NCBI GenBank assembly: GCA_037693485.1
Contig: CM075344.1
Location: forward strand, 73,279,501 to 73,343,500
Reading direction: 5' to 3'
Source: Kitagawia praeruptora
Lineage: Eukaryota; Streptophyta; Magnoliopsida; Apiales; Apiaceae
Length of the DNA stretch: 64,000 bases
Within the stretch, counting starts at the first letter, position 1; each line of letters starts with the position of its first letter. Both the position numbers and the translations under genes were made by a program. The notes under the pieces were generated by a model. It did not search any database and was not told the DNA's origin. It saw only the letters and a list, made by a program, of their open reading frames with translations. Of the stretch, positions 36,601 to 47,365 are shown one piece after another.

Positions 36601-38652
36601 TAACCGTTAACTCAAATGACGCACCGTTTTCGCGTACATGATCTAGAGAATGTCTATAAGGTAGCTAACTCAAAATTGGACTTAGATCAGAAGATTAATT
36701 TTTCGGATTTTTGCCAAAACAGGGCAGGAGCTTCTAGTGAATAGTGTTACCTCCGAAAAGTGGTTTCTTCGCATTTAACCTCGATTCGAACATTTTTATA
36801 AAATCGGAAAATGATCCATTTTACTCGTGGTTTTCTCCCACGCCTTCCTTATGACCTCTAATATTTAATTACCATGATTCGTCACTGACTTATTCATGTT
36901 AAGGGATTCCAATTTCAGTTACGAACTTCCGATTACGGTTTCGAACCACTTTTACGAATTAAACCATAACTCCTAAACCGTAAGTCCATTTCATACGATC
37001 TTTATATCAAAACGAAGCTTATAACATAATATACCTTAATATGGCAGATTACAAAGCTAGTCAGTGAGTTATATCTACTGTCAAACTCGTTTTATTAAAG
37101 TTATCGAAATTTTGGCATTACGACGGCTATAAATCGAATGTTTCTAAAATCATAACACACCAACCAAGCCACACCGGGCATCCACACAATTTCTACACTT
37201 CATATACATCTCAATATGTCCAAGTAAATCATGCTTCACCATAATAATCATCATTCTATTTGAATCACTAAATCACTAACTAAGCATGGTTATAACATGA
37301 ATATAATCATCACTAAGCTAGATCCATCAAGAACATGCTTAAACTCAAAACAAGATCTAGGGTTTCAAGTTGTTATACCTTCCTTGGAGTATAATCTAGC
37401 CTTACAAAGCTTGGTATAGTCCTTAGGAGCGCTTAAGCTAGCTAAGATCAACCATGAAAACAAGAAAATCAAAGATTAGTTCATAAGAACACTATTCACC
37501 CTCTTCTTTGGTGATTTATTTGAAAATGGAAAAGGATGAATTTGAAGCTAAGATTTTGAGGAGATCATTTTTATGAAATGTAAGACTCACCATAAAAATT
37601 ACAAGATCAAATGATGGGTGGAAGTAGGATTTTGATCCTTGAATTTTGTTAAAAGCCGAATGGAGCTATAATGTGGAGAGTTTGATATTTTTTTGCTTGG
37701 TCTCTTGCTAATATCTCATCTAAAGTGAATTATTGTGATGAGAGTAAGATAATATCTTTTCCAAAAAGCTACTTTAATAAAGGTGTGATGCAATGGATGA
37801 TGAAAATGAGGAGACAAGTGTTGAAGATTGGATGGTTATCATGTAACTAGTAGTTTGATCTTGCTAAGTGATAGTTAATGTCTAACCATGCTAGTTACTT
37901 ATGTAACTAAGTAGTACTAGATATTTATCACTTGCCCACATGCATGCATCTAGCCCTCTGCTTGATTCTTTGTTCGTTTATTGCTTAATTCGATGCTCGT
38001 TCGAGGGAATAACTCATTCGTTTCTAGTTAGGGTTTTACCGAAAACCTTCTTAATATTTATAATACTATTCCTCATCTTTCTTAATACTTCTCGAATTTA
38101 AATTCCTCAAATCCCTTTTATAATTCCTTATGTCTTGCAGTGTCCAGGGAATTCTCGGAGAAAATAAAAGTGCCAATTTTCTGAATCCGACAGCCTTTAC
38201 ATACACTTATTTTCCTCCTGGATCACTAATACGAACTCAGAAATCCGTTCCGAATACCGGATATAGCATTATTATAATAATATTCTAAATTCCACCAAAA
38301 TCACTATTCATCACTTATTTTTATTTAATTCCTATAATTAGGAAAATGAACCTGGTTTACTCTCGAGTGCTCCTTAACCTTTTTACGGAACCGCTGGACT
38401 TATAATAGATATTGATTTGGATGACACAAGAATAATCTTTCTTGGAATAATATAACTTATATCCTTAGGAGATAGATTATTCTTATTTATGCTATCAACC
38501 AAAAGTATTCTTCATGACATATAATATTTGAACCCACATCCATTCTATTTATTTACTAGAACAACCGTTACAGCATAGTCGTAACCACTATTCGCTTCCA
38601 TATTATTACATAAGAAAAAGTTTTAATTCTATCAAAAATCTGGGTTCTTACA
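33657..38652 (-). repeat. 5' LTR of the Tekay-like element
   Basis: 4,996 bp, the same length as the left LTR. On the plus strand it starts TGTAACACCCCCAG and ends GGGTTCTTACA. Scattered single-base differences from the left copy occur near 34547, 34645, 35275, 36318, 36521, 37030 and 37390. It contains the hairpin array at ~35155-35690. Confidence 0.85.
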
Positions 38653-39812
38653 ATTGATTAACCAAGGCATGCATCTCAAAAGATTGACAAATATCATATA
38701 ATAATCCTCATCTGATTTACAAGATATACTTCATCTAAACCCTAAAGAGACTTATCTACTCATGACAAAGAACGATAAGAACATTTAATCTACACATGTA
38801 ATTAATTATAATCATCAAAGTAATTAAATTATGAAAAGACACAATTAAAGAGCATGGATTAGAGAAAACTCCATTAATGGATGAATCCACAAGGAAAGGT
38901 TGTCAATCTCTATTCGCAAACCGCCAACACAAAAGTTGTTCCAAAATCCATGTAGAATAACATATCCAAGAAGAAAAAATAACGAAATTCGTATGAAAAA
39001 TCTATAGATATATACAAGAGTTGTATCTATTATTCTCTAATAGAGACTACTTCTTTCTACATCTAAAACTCTACGTACTAACTAAGGATAGGTAATAATG
39101 ATGCCATCATAATACTGTCTGCTTGTCTTAATATATATAGATGGGACATGCCCCAAGCCTATACACATAAGCCCAATATAACAATGTAAAAGATATTCCC
39201 AAATAGAGTATGATTCTATATAAGGAAACTGAAGTCGTACCTGTTGTGGACCTTTCCGGGAATGATCCACCAGGAGATATATATCGAGCACATACTCAAA
39301 TTAAAGATCTTTTCGAGAGCTTTCCAACGAGTACTTGAGCGTCAAAATCGGGCATGGAGCTCCAGTTTTGGCCAAAACAATGAATGCATTCAGCAAGACA
39401 CCTTTTTTTACGCATCGGAGCAACGTGCTCTAGGATGGAGCAAAGAATTGAATAGGCTTTCTGCGATATGGCGATGTGTTCCGCGATGTAGCGAAGATTC
39501 CATATAATTCTCCACAATGTAGCGAACCTCGACGTCAGGCAAAGACTGATTTTATTAGCCCAACAAATTTTGTACTTAGTCTTCAAAGATCTCCATTTTC
39601 GAGCCATGTTTTCCTGCTTTTTACTCCAATTTGCACCATGATCATTCCTCATCAATTTTGCTCCATTTTCCATCAAAACACGACATTTGGGAAATTCGAC
39701 TCTCTACTTGAAAATATAAATAAAACACATCAAAAGTTAACAAAACCTGAGTCTAAACTCGATATTAAGCCGGAAAAAAGTGCTCGAAATTGTATTAAAA
39801 AACCACTCATCG
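38653..39812 (+). repeat. Family A repeat, copy 2, right part
   Basis: Begins with the second ATTGA and continues the homology with 17468-17780. Beyond ~39000 copy 1 has no counterpart. Several open frames (39082-39868 on both strands) lie here, but none has a recognised domain, and the composition matches LTR non-coding DNA. It ends CCACTCATCG. Confidence 0.6.
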
Positions 39813-39860
39813 GTATCGTATTCAACCCTCCATCCTACGATACTTCGTTACCTAACAACA

Positions 39861-40042
39861 TCCATTGAGCCTTCATTTTCATATCTGTCGAACTATCTTA
39901 AATTTTTGTTTAAATGCTTGGATAACAATCGATAATTTTTCACTTTAACTGCTAACTAGAAATCTGTATATAAAATGTTTTTCAAGGGGGGGGTAATATA
40001 AATATCTAAATTTAATTTTTCACTTTGGTACTTCTGAGATTT
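39861..40042. repeat. Short sequence shared with 51438-51550
   Basis: CATTGAGCCTTCATT... TTAAATGCTTGGATAA here corresponds to CATTGAGTCTTCATT... GGAGTGCTTGGATAA at 51446-51510. In both places it begins where an LTR-like end (CAACA / CGACA) stops. It may be the 3' interior edge of related older elements. No gene. Confidence 0.4.
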
Positions 40043-40803
40043 TGTTGAGTATTGAATACAGCAAAAGAATACAGAGGGGGGGTGAATGGATTCTTGAACT
40101 TTTCTGGTTCTTGAATCTGTGTAGCAGATAAGTATCTGTGTGTGCAAATGTGTAGGTGCGGATAAGAAATGACAAAAGACATAATATCACTTTAATCTAA
40201 TATATTATTAGATAAAGGTTGCTACAATCTGTGAATACAAATGATAGTATTCTCAGCTTCGTTTTTCTCAGAGAGATATGACTTACAATGTATGAAAAAC
40301 TTGACTTCTCTAAAGTTAACAACTAAGAAAGTGAGGCTGTATCCTTATAGAACATGGATACAATCTACTTACTACAAATAAGGTAGCTGAACGAATTACT
40401 TTCTAGTCTGTCTATCCTTTTTGAGTAAGTGTCCAAACGGTTACAGATTTGACTTTGCAAAGCCTGTTCAGATCCACTTCTTTAGCCCTTTGTCTCTTCT
40501 ATATCTCTCCAAGCTTCCTTGTAGGCTTTCCAGAGCACGTTACAGATTGTAGTCCATAAAGTGCATTGGCTTGTTGCAGGTTTCAGACTTGTAGAATTTC
40601 TTTAGTATTTTGTCTCCAAGAATGTATTCGAGAAGTGACTAAGTGATTGATTCGAGAACTAGGATTAGATAACTCTGAGTTCTCGAATACTGTATGATTT
40701 ACATATCGAATCACTTCTCGAATAGTACTTTTCTCCAGGGTTCCTTGAGTTGTCGAATAGAACACTTGACTTGTCGAATCCCTGAGATATCGAATAGTTC
40801 ATT
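40043..40803 (-). repeat. Truncated 3' LTR of Sirevirus element 1
   Basis: Matches 49898-50658 with about 1-1.5% differences by eye. It stops abruptly at ~40803, where the extra ORF begins in the opposite sense. The missing part is the U3 upstream region, and the polypurine tract is also gone. One deletion therefore removed the end of the extra ORF, the purine tract and ~520 bp of LTR. Confidence 0.85.
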
Positions 40804-43255
40804 TAAGTCTCTGCACTTCAAACCTACTCATATCATGCAATGGGACTTCAGTAATCAGCTTATCTCTATATAGATTTTTGAACATAGTTCTCAGCATGGC
40901 ATTGGAATCTGTGGTCTGATCAGATAGAGCTTGAAATTTATTCCCCAGTCCTGTGACAGCATCCTTGAGTAAGGCTAAGCCATTATCCATCTTGGTACAA
41001 GTAGACTTGCATGCTAGAATATCCTTGATTACAGTCTCCAATTTAGGAAATTTGGCCTCAAAAGTCCTCTTTATCTCATTCACCTCTTTAGTTGTGGCTG
41101 TACACACTTCATGAACTTCTGATTTTAGACCCTTGCCAAGGTAGTGTGCAGCCTTGAGAATGCCCTTGTAGCTATCATTCACTGCTTCATAAACATCACT
41201 ATGGGAGAGAGATTTGGCATTTGACCCTAGTGTTGTGATGTACTCTTCTCTGATGTACTGAAGGCCCTCTGAGAGAGAAATATCAAATTTTCCTTGTAGC
41301 CAGGCATCTACATTGCCATCTCTCTCAGTATCATCCACTATCTTAGCCTTTTGCATCTCCACATCATCTCTGTGGCATAAGAGAATAGCTTCATAATCTG
41401 GATTTGGCATGTTTGCAGTGAGAAGGTGCTGAGCAATCTTTGTGAACTCAGGGATCTGATCCACAATTAAGCTTTGGAGTACTTCAACCGTCAATTGAGG
41501 TGGAACAGACCCTGATCCTGAAGCACTGTCATGTTGCATAGGCTTCAGCCATTGAGACATGAAGTTAGAGCTAGAGCTAGGCAAGCTAGACTCCTCAATT
41601 ACAGATGCAACTTCTGTAACCGGATGGAATGACTCTACTACTGTTGTCTCCATAGGAGTGGGATGAGTTACAACAGTAGTTGACACAGGCACAGAGTCTC
41701 TAGTAAAGACTAGTGAATCCTCTATGTTTGTGATTGTGTCATCAGGATATGCCCCAGCATGCATTCCCTCACCATCTAAATGTAGTTCCTGGGTGGTGAG
41801 CACAGTGTCAAGCACCATGTCACTTGAAGTTGTTGGCTCATCAAGAGAGAAGAATTCTTGATGATCAAGTCCTTTCTCCTCAATTGCTTGAGTTGTAGGC
41901 TGCAAAGAAATTTCAGTTGTAGATTCTGGAAGAGAAGTATCTTGTAGAATGGATTTTGGCAACTCCCCCTGAGAAATAGAGGGAGTTTCAAATGTGATGT
42001 GCTCTCCACTCAGTGTTGTGCCAGCCTTATCACTCCCATGTGCTGACTCTGTACAGATAGGTGCATTGGGGAGGATGCTTGATTCTATAGATGCACCCTG
42101 TTGAGAGAATACATCTAGTGAACTGTTTGCCCCTTATTTTACAACTTCAGCCATTTGTGTGACTGAAGAGGTGGTTTTAGCATTCTTCTTCTTTGGCCTT
42201 GTCAAGGGTGACTCAGGTGCCTCACTTTCTAATTCTACAGCTAATGCTGCTTCAGATAATATGATTAATGGTGTAGAAGCTATCTCCTTTCTCTTCTTTT
42301 TACTAACATGACCCTTTTGAGAGGATGATGTAGTTGGCTCAATGTTTGGTAGAGTGTTTGGCTGAGAGGGTTGGTTAGCAGGCCCTGGGTTAGCATTTTG
42401 TTCTACTTGCTTGGGTTGTGCTAACTGTGACTTGGAATCAAATGTTGGCATGTTGTGGGGGTAAGTCCTAAACAAACCCTCCATATGGGGAGTTATGTTA
42501 AGTCTTACATCCACATCATTCCTAGTCTCCAAATTACCAAAAATGAGTTTGGTCATGGATTTAGGATAACCTATTCTATTTCTATCTATCCCAGGCAATT
42601 CAATCAATTTAGCATTTTTAAAATTAAGAACAGATTGAATAAAGCGAGGGAAGAAAATGTCAGTACCTCTCTTGGTTGTGTTCTTACCAAGTCTCCCATA
42701 CAACTCTTGTAGGATGATTTGACCAACATCTATCTTTCTTCCATAAGCCAATGCATAGGCAATTTGCTGCGCCGGTGCACTGATTTGGTCAAAACTTGAT
42801 TTCCTGGCAGTGAAGACTTGAAGGAGAGTTGCAAACACATAGCTCCACTCCTTTCTCAGATTCTTCCTGTTTAGCTTTCCAAGATTAATCCCATCTGAGT
42901 AGTTGATGAATTCAAAGAATTCTTCCAACTGTGCATTTGTGGCCAGTGTGTCATATGACTCTTGTTGTAAGCCCAGTTCTTGATTCATGTCTGCTGTGGT
43001 GATAGTGATTTCCTTATCCTGAATCTTGCAGTAGATGATATATAATGTTATTGCGCTTTCCAGGGCTACAACTTCCACAATAGCAGTGCCCCAAAACTGT
43101 TTCAGGATGTCTAGATACAGAGTCGGGTTGGCAGAGAGGGCATCCTTGATGTATGACTCAGACATCCACTTTACAAAGCACTTGAAGTTCGCATTGGGTG
43201 CTTCCACATCACTGGTTAGGGCGATAAAGTTGGTGTTGAATTTCACGGTTGCCAT
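40799..43255 (-). pseudogene. Post-pol extra ORF of Sirevirus element 1, interrupted and truncated
   Basis: 819 codons in one frame, broken by a single TAA at 42134-42136. Codons 1-373 and the downstream part (ATG at 41962) share the frame with no other stop between. The N-terminus has ALSANPTLYLDILKQFWGTA (residues ~39-58), NLGK (124-127), KEWSY (135-139) and IDVGQIILQELYGRLG (175-190). The first two of the three downstream boxes recur, and the third corresponds, at the same spacing in the element 2 protein. The middle is Ser/Thr/Pro-rich with a basic KKKRK patch (~314-319). The end is helical and coiled-coil-like. The 3' deletion supplies the TGA stop, so the last several hundred residues seen in element 2 are missing. 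No clear membrane segment is seen, so 'env-like' is not supported. The function is unknown. Confidence 0.75.
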
Positions 43256-44093
43256 TGATACAGAGAAAAGAGAGAAAAGAATAAAGATTGAAGAAGAAAT
43301 TTAGCTTTTGGCAGTTAGGGTTTCAGAGGTTTTGGAATTTTAGATGCTTGAGTAATCGAATGAAATGAATAGAATAGATGTAGAAGTGTATAAGTATGAA
43401 GTACTTGAATTGTCGATTAGATATATGTTTTGTATCGACAAGTCAGGCATTCGAGAAGTAGAAAACACCTATTCGATAAGTCAAGAAAGGCTTATTCGAT
43501 AACTCAAGCAGATGGTAACTCATAGCTGGCATTTATCTAACTTAGAAATAATTCTAAATTAAATAAAATGTGTTTTTATGAGTGAATTAAAATTTTAGAC
43601 AAAAATCCAAAATCGGTTGAGGTTCAGCGAGAATTCAGCCTTTTCAAATGATTCGAGAACTCAAATATATTATTCGAGAACTCAGTCATTAGAGAACTCA
43701 ATTACCATATTCGAGAAGTCAAGAATACCTCTATTTGATATCTCTAAAAGACTCTATTCGAGAACTCAAGAGTACTCTATGGAGACTTGTTAGAGATGTC
43801 GAATAGTGAACCATTCGAGAATTATCGAAATATGCTCAACACTCACAAAAATTAATTTTCACTATCTTTTAAAATTTACCAGTCATATTCAATGAAGAAT
43901 ATTCTAGCAAATTAAGCAGTGATTTTCTCAAAATTTCATAGAAATTTCAAGTTAATAAAATATGATTTTTCAACATATGCAACAGATTTGAAATATTTAT
44001 AAATCATATTTCAGCCAACACTTACTTCAAAAATATTGAGAATTTAGATAAAGTAAGTGTTTACTGCTGCAACAATCTAGATGATATATTCAC
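43256..44093 (-). promoter_or_regulatory. Pol-to-extra-ORF spacer with LTR-type motif array, element 1
   Basis: 43430-43830 holds about ten copies of TATTCGAGAACTCAAG or close variants (for example near 43447, 43468, 43489, 43651, 43671, 43708, 43753 and 43810). This is the reverse complement of the CTTGAGTTCTCGAATA boxes that fill the element's LTR. Toward the ORF follow a weak TATA-like TTATACAC (43388-43395, minus), an AAACCCTAA box near 43315, and a strongly pyrimidine-rich leader right before the ATG. The arrangement looks like a promoter for the extra ORF. Confidence 0.5.
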
Positions 44094-47000
44094 TTAGCCA
44101 GAATCTGAAGAATTCAGTATTCCAATCTCACTAACCAACCTTGTGAAGGTGGCTTCATCTAATGGCTTAGTGAATATGTCAGCTAGTTGTTTATCTGTAG
44201 AGACATAATGCAACTCAATGGTACCATTAGTTGCATGTTCTCTAATGAAATGATATCTGATGTCAATGTGCTTTGTTCTAGAATGATTGACAGGATTGGC
44301 AACTATAGAGATTGCACTTGTGTTGTCACACATGATTGGAATTCTTTCCAACACAAGTCTATAATCTCTAAGTTGATTTCTAATCCAAAGCACTTGAGCA
44401 CAACAACTTCCAACAGCTATGTATTCAGCCTCAGCTGTAGAAGTTGACACAGATTGTTGTTTCTTGCTATACCAAGAGACTAACCTTTGTCCAATAAACT
44501 GGCAGCTACCTGAGGTGCTTTTCCTATCCACTCTGCATCCAGCATAATCAACATCAGAATAACCAACCAGATTGAACCCTGTGTCCTTAGGATACCATAA
44601 ACCCAAGTTTGGAGTGCCCTCAGATATCTAAAGATCCTTTTTATAGCAATCAAATGTGATTCTTTTGGATTTGATCGAAACCTTGCACACAAACATGTAG
44701 CAAACATGATGTCTGGCCTACTTGCAGTGAGGTAGAGTAGAGAACCAACCATGCCTCTGTAGACTGAGATATCTACTTTCTTACCTTTAGCATCTTCATC
44801 TAATTTAGTTGCAGCGGCCATGGGTGTCTCTGCAGGTGAGCAGTCTTCTAAGTCAAACTTCTTCAATAAATCCTTGATGTACTTGGTTTGACTGATAAAG
44901 ATACCATCCTTCCTTTGACTGACTTGCAACCCAAGAAAGAATGTCAACTCTCCCATCATACGCATCTCATATCTGCTCTGCATGAGTTTATAGAATTTCT
45001 CACACAGCTTCTCATTTGTAGACCCAAATATGATATCATCCACATAGATCTGAACTAGGATAATATCATCACCATGCTTCTTGTAAAACAGTGTTTTGTC
45101 CAATGTGCCTCTAGTGAATTGATTTTCAAGGAGAAATTGTGATAGAGTATCATACCATGCCCTTGGAGCCTGCTTAAGTCCATACAATGCCTTAAGCAAT
45201 CTGTAGACAAATTCTGGGAAGTGTGGATCCTCAAAGCCAGGTGGTTGTTGCACATAAACTTCTTCTTCCAACTCTCCATTCAGAAATGCACTCTTGACAT
45301 CCATTTGATAAACTTTAAAGTTTGAATGAGCAGCAAATGCCAAGAATATTCTGATGGCTTCCAATCTAGAAACAGGGATAAATGTCTCATCATAATCAAT
45401 GCCTTCCTATTGAGAGTATCCTTTTGCAACCAACCTTGCTTTGTTTCTTACTATTACACCATCTTCATCCATCTTATTCTTCAGAACCCATTTTTTTCCA
45501 ACAATGGTTCTATTCTTTGGTGCAGGCACAAGTTCCCATACTTTGTTTCTTTCAAATTGATTCAGCTCCTCTTGCATGGCAATAATCCAATCTGGATCCA
45601 ACAGTGCATCATCAAGTTTCTTATGCTCAACCTGAGATAGAAAACAACCATAGAGGCACTCATTCTGAGTTGCTCTCCTAGTCCTTACTCCTGCATTAGG
45701 ATCTCCAATAATTTGCTCTGCAGTGTATGATCTATCCCATTTCCTTGAATGCTTAGTCTGATTTCTCATTCTTGATGTTGCTTCATCATCCCAGTCCTGA
45801 TCATTCTCATTTCCTCCCCCTGTGATGTTGCCACTATTCACAGGTGTGTCTTGGATGCTTGTTTCTCCACTATTGATTGGCACAAATTCTTCTCTTGTAT
45901 CATCATTCACTTGAGTTTTTTGAACTTGAGTTTTAACTCCAGTTTCAAGCTCTTCATCAGAATCATCTAGATTATCAAACTTCAAGGGATCTTTATCTTC
46001 ATCATTGGCTTCTTCTAGTCCAGGTAGTTTGCTGTCATCAAATGTCACATCTGTGCTTTCCATAATTTTCTTTTGATTGATGACATAAACTTTGTATGCA
46101 ATTCTTTTCATAGAGTAGCCAAGAAAAATTCCTTCAAATGCCTTTGCATCGAATTTTCCAACATATTCTGAATTATCCTTCAATACAAAGCATTTACTTC
46201 CAAAAGTATGAACATACTTTAGACTAGGCTTCTTTCCAGTCATCAAATTGTAAGGTGTCTTTCCAGTGTTTTTGTTGATGAGGGTTCTGTTCTGGATATA
46301 GCATGCAGTGCTCACAGCCTCAGCCCAAAAACATGTAGGCATCTTTGCATCAAGCAACATTGTTCTAGCAGCCTCAATTAGAGTTCTATTCTTTCTCACA
46401 GCAACTCCATTTTGTTGTGGAGTCCTTGGAGCAGAGAATTGCTGAGAAATTCCATTCTCTTTGCAGAATGCTTCAAGTATGGCATTTCTGAACTCTGTTC
46501 CATTATCACTTCTTAATGCAATCACACTTCCATTGTTGGCCTTTGCTTCCTTGTCAACTCTCTTTATGTGCTCAATGATTACTTGTGGAGCCTCATCTTT
46601 TGATGCCAGAAATTCCACCCATGTATACCTTGTAAAGTCATCAACCATCACTAAGGCATACTTCTTTCTTCCTAGTGACATAATATTGATAGGCCCAAAC
46701 AAGTCCATATGAATGAGTTGTAGGGGCTTGGTTATTGATGTCACTGTCTTTGACTTGTGGCTTGATCTTTTCATTTTTCCTCTTTGACAAGCCTCACACA
46801 CTCCTTCTTGACAGAATTCAAGTGTGAGCATGCCTCTCACTAACTCTCTTTTGACTAGAGAATTAATGGATTTGAAGTTCAGGTGTGATAATTTCTTGTG
46901 CCACAGCCAACAATCTTCATTTGATGCTTTTGAGTAGAAGCAACAAATTTTGTCCTTGTTTGTAGAGTCCATATTAGCTACAAACAGGCTTCCTTTCCTT

Positions 47001-47365
47001 ACTCCAGATAGAGCAAAATCACCAGTCTTCTTGTGGGTGATCAAACATTCATCTTTGTCAAAATCCACCTTGAATCCTCTATCAGTAAACTGACCAACAC
47101 TTAGCAGATTATGCTTGAGTCCCTTGACTAGTGCTACATCTTCAATGATGACATTACCAACTTTCAATTTGCCATATCCCAATGTGTTACCCATGCTGTC
47201 ATCTCCAAAAGCAACCATTGGGCCAACCTTCTCCTCATACTGTGATAGCAGGGCCATATCACCAGTCATATGATTTGAGCATCCACTGTCCAAAATCCAC
47301 ATGACCTTCTTTTCACTTTCTTTGCCCTGCAAACACAAAGGTATTACTTTTCCTTTGGTACCCAA
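44094..47365 (-). pseudogene. Pol of Sirevirus element 1 (protease, integrase, RT, RNase H), broken
   Basis: Order from the start: protease DSGCSNHMTGD (residues 26-36); integrase HHCC-type knuckle ending CEACQRG (~190); integrase core with IHMDLFGP and LRSDNGTEF. The third catalytic residue is lost: where copia integrases have NGVVERKNR this reads NGVAVRKNR, with Glu replaced by Val (codon 46397-46399). RT follows with YVDDIIFGS (~45019-45045), then RNase H with GYSDVDYAG and STAEAEY. A TAG at 45407-45409 splits RT in frame, and a one-base deletion near 44626 shifts the frame before RNase H. Pol begins about 20 bases inside the end of gag in another frame. It cannot produce an active set of enzymes. 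Confidence 0.85.

Larger units (their letters stand above)
23121..38652 (-). mobile_element. Tekay/Del-like Ty3/gypsy element with ~5 kb LTRs, gene-dead
   Basis: A 15,532 bp element with two 4,996 bp LTRs (23121-28116 and 33657-38652) and a 5,540 bp interior, flanked by a perfect ATTGA duplication (23116-23120 and 38653-38657). It lies on the minus strand. The primer site (TGGTATCAGAGAGAGC) abuts the right LTR, and a polypurine tract abuts the left LTR. The interior has only decayed fragments of gag, reverse transcriptase and integrase, with no open frame above ~115 codons. By eye the LTRs differ at roughly 25 sites (~0.5%) with no length difference. A recent insertion with dead genes implies that it was moved by another element's proteins. 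LTRs of this size are exceptional. Confidence 0.85.
20097..39812 (+). mobile_element. Family A LTR-like repeat, copy 2, with two nested insertions
   Basis: Begins TGATGGACG (TGATGAGCG in copy 1) and ends CCACTCATCG. It is flanked by perfect GTATC duplications (20092-20096 and 39813-39817). The TGATGAG...CTCATC(A) ends have the TG...CA form of an LTR. Own sequence is about 1.79 kb: 20097-20140, 22526-23120 and 38653-39812. The rest is a gypsy solo LTR and a Tekay-like element. No primer site adjoins it, so I read it as a solo LTR of an unidentified family. Confidence 0.65.

Noticed and set aside
23121..38652. A 5 kb segmental duplication of host DNA
   Set aside because: TG...CA ends, ATTGA target duplication, primer site and purine tract show the two copies are LTRs.
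39244..39868. 87- to 130-codon frames on both strands as a host gene
   Set aside because: They lie inside the family A repeat before its CCACTCATCG end, overlap on opposite strands and show no domain.
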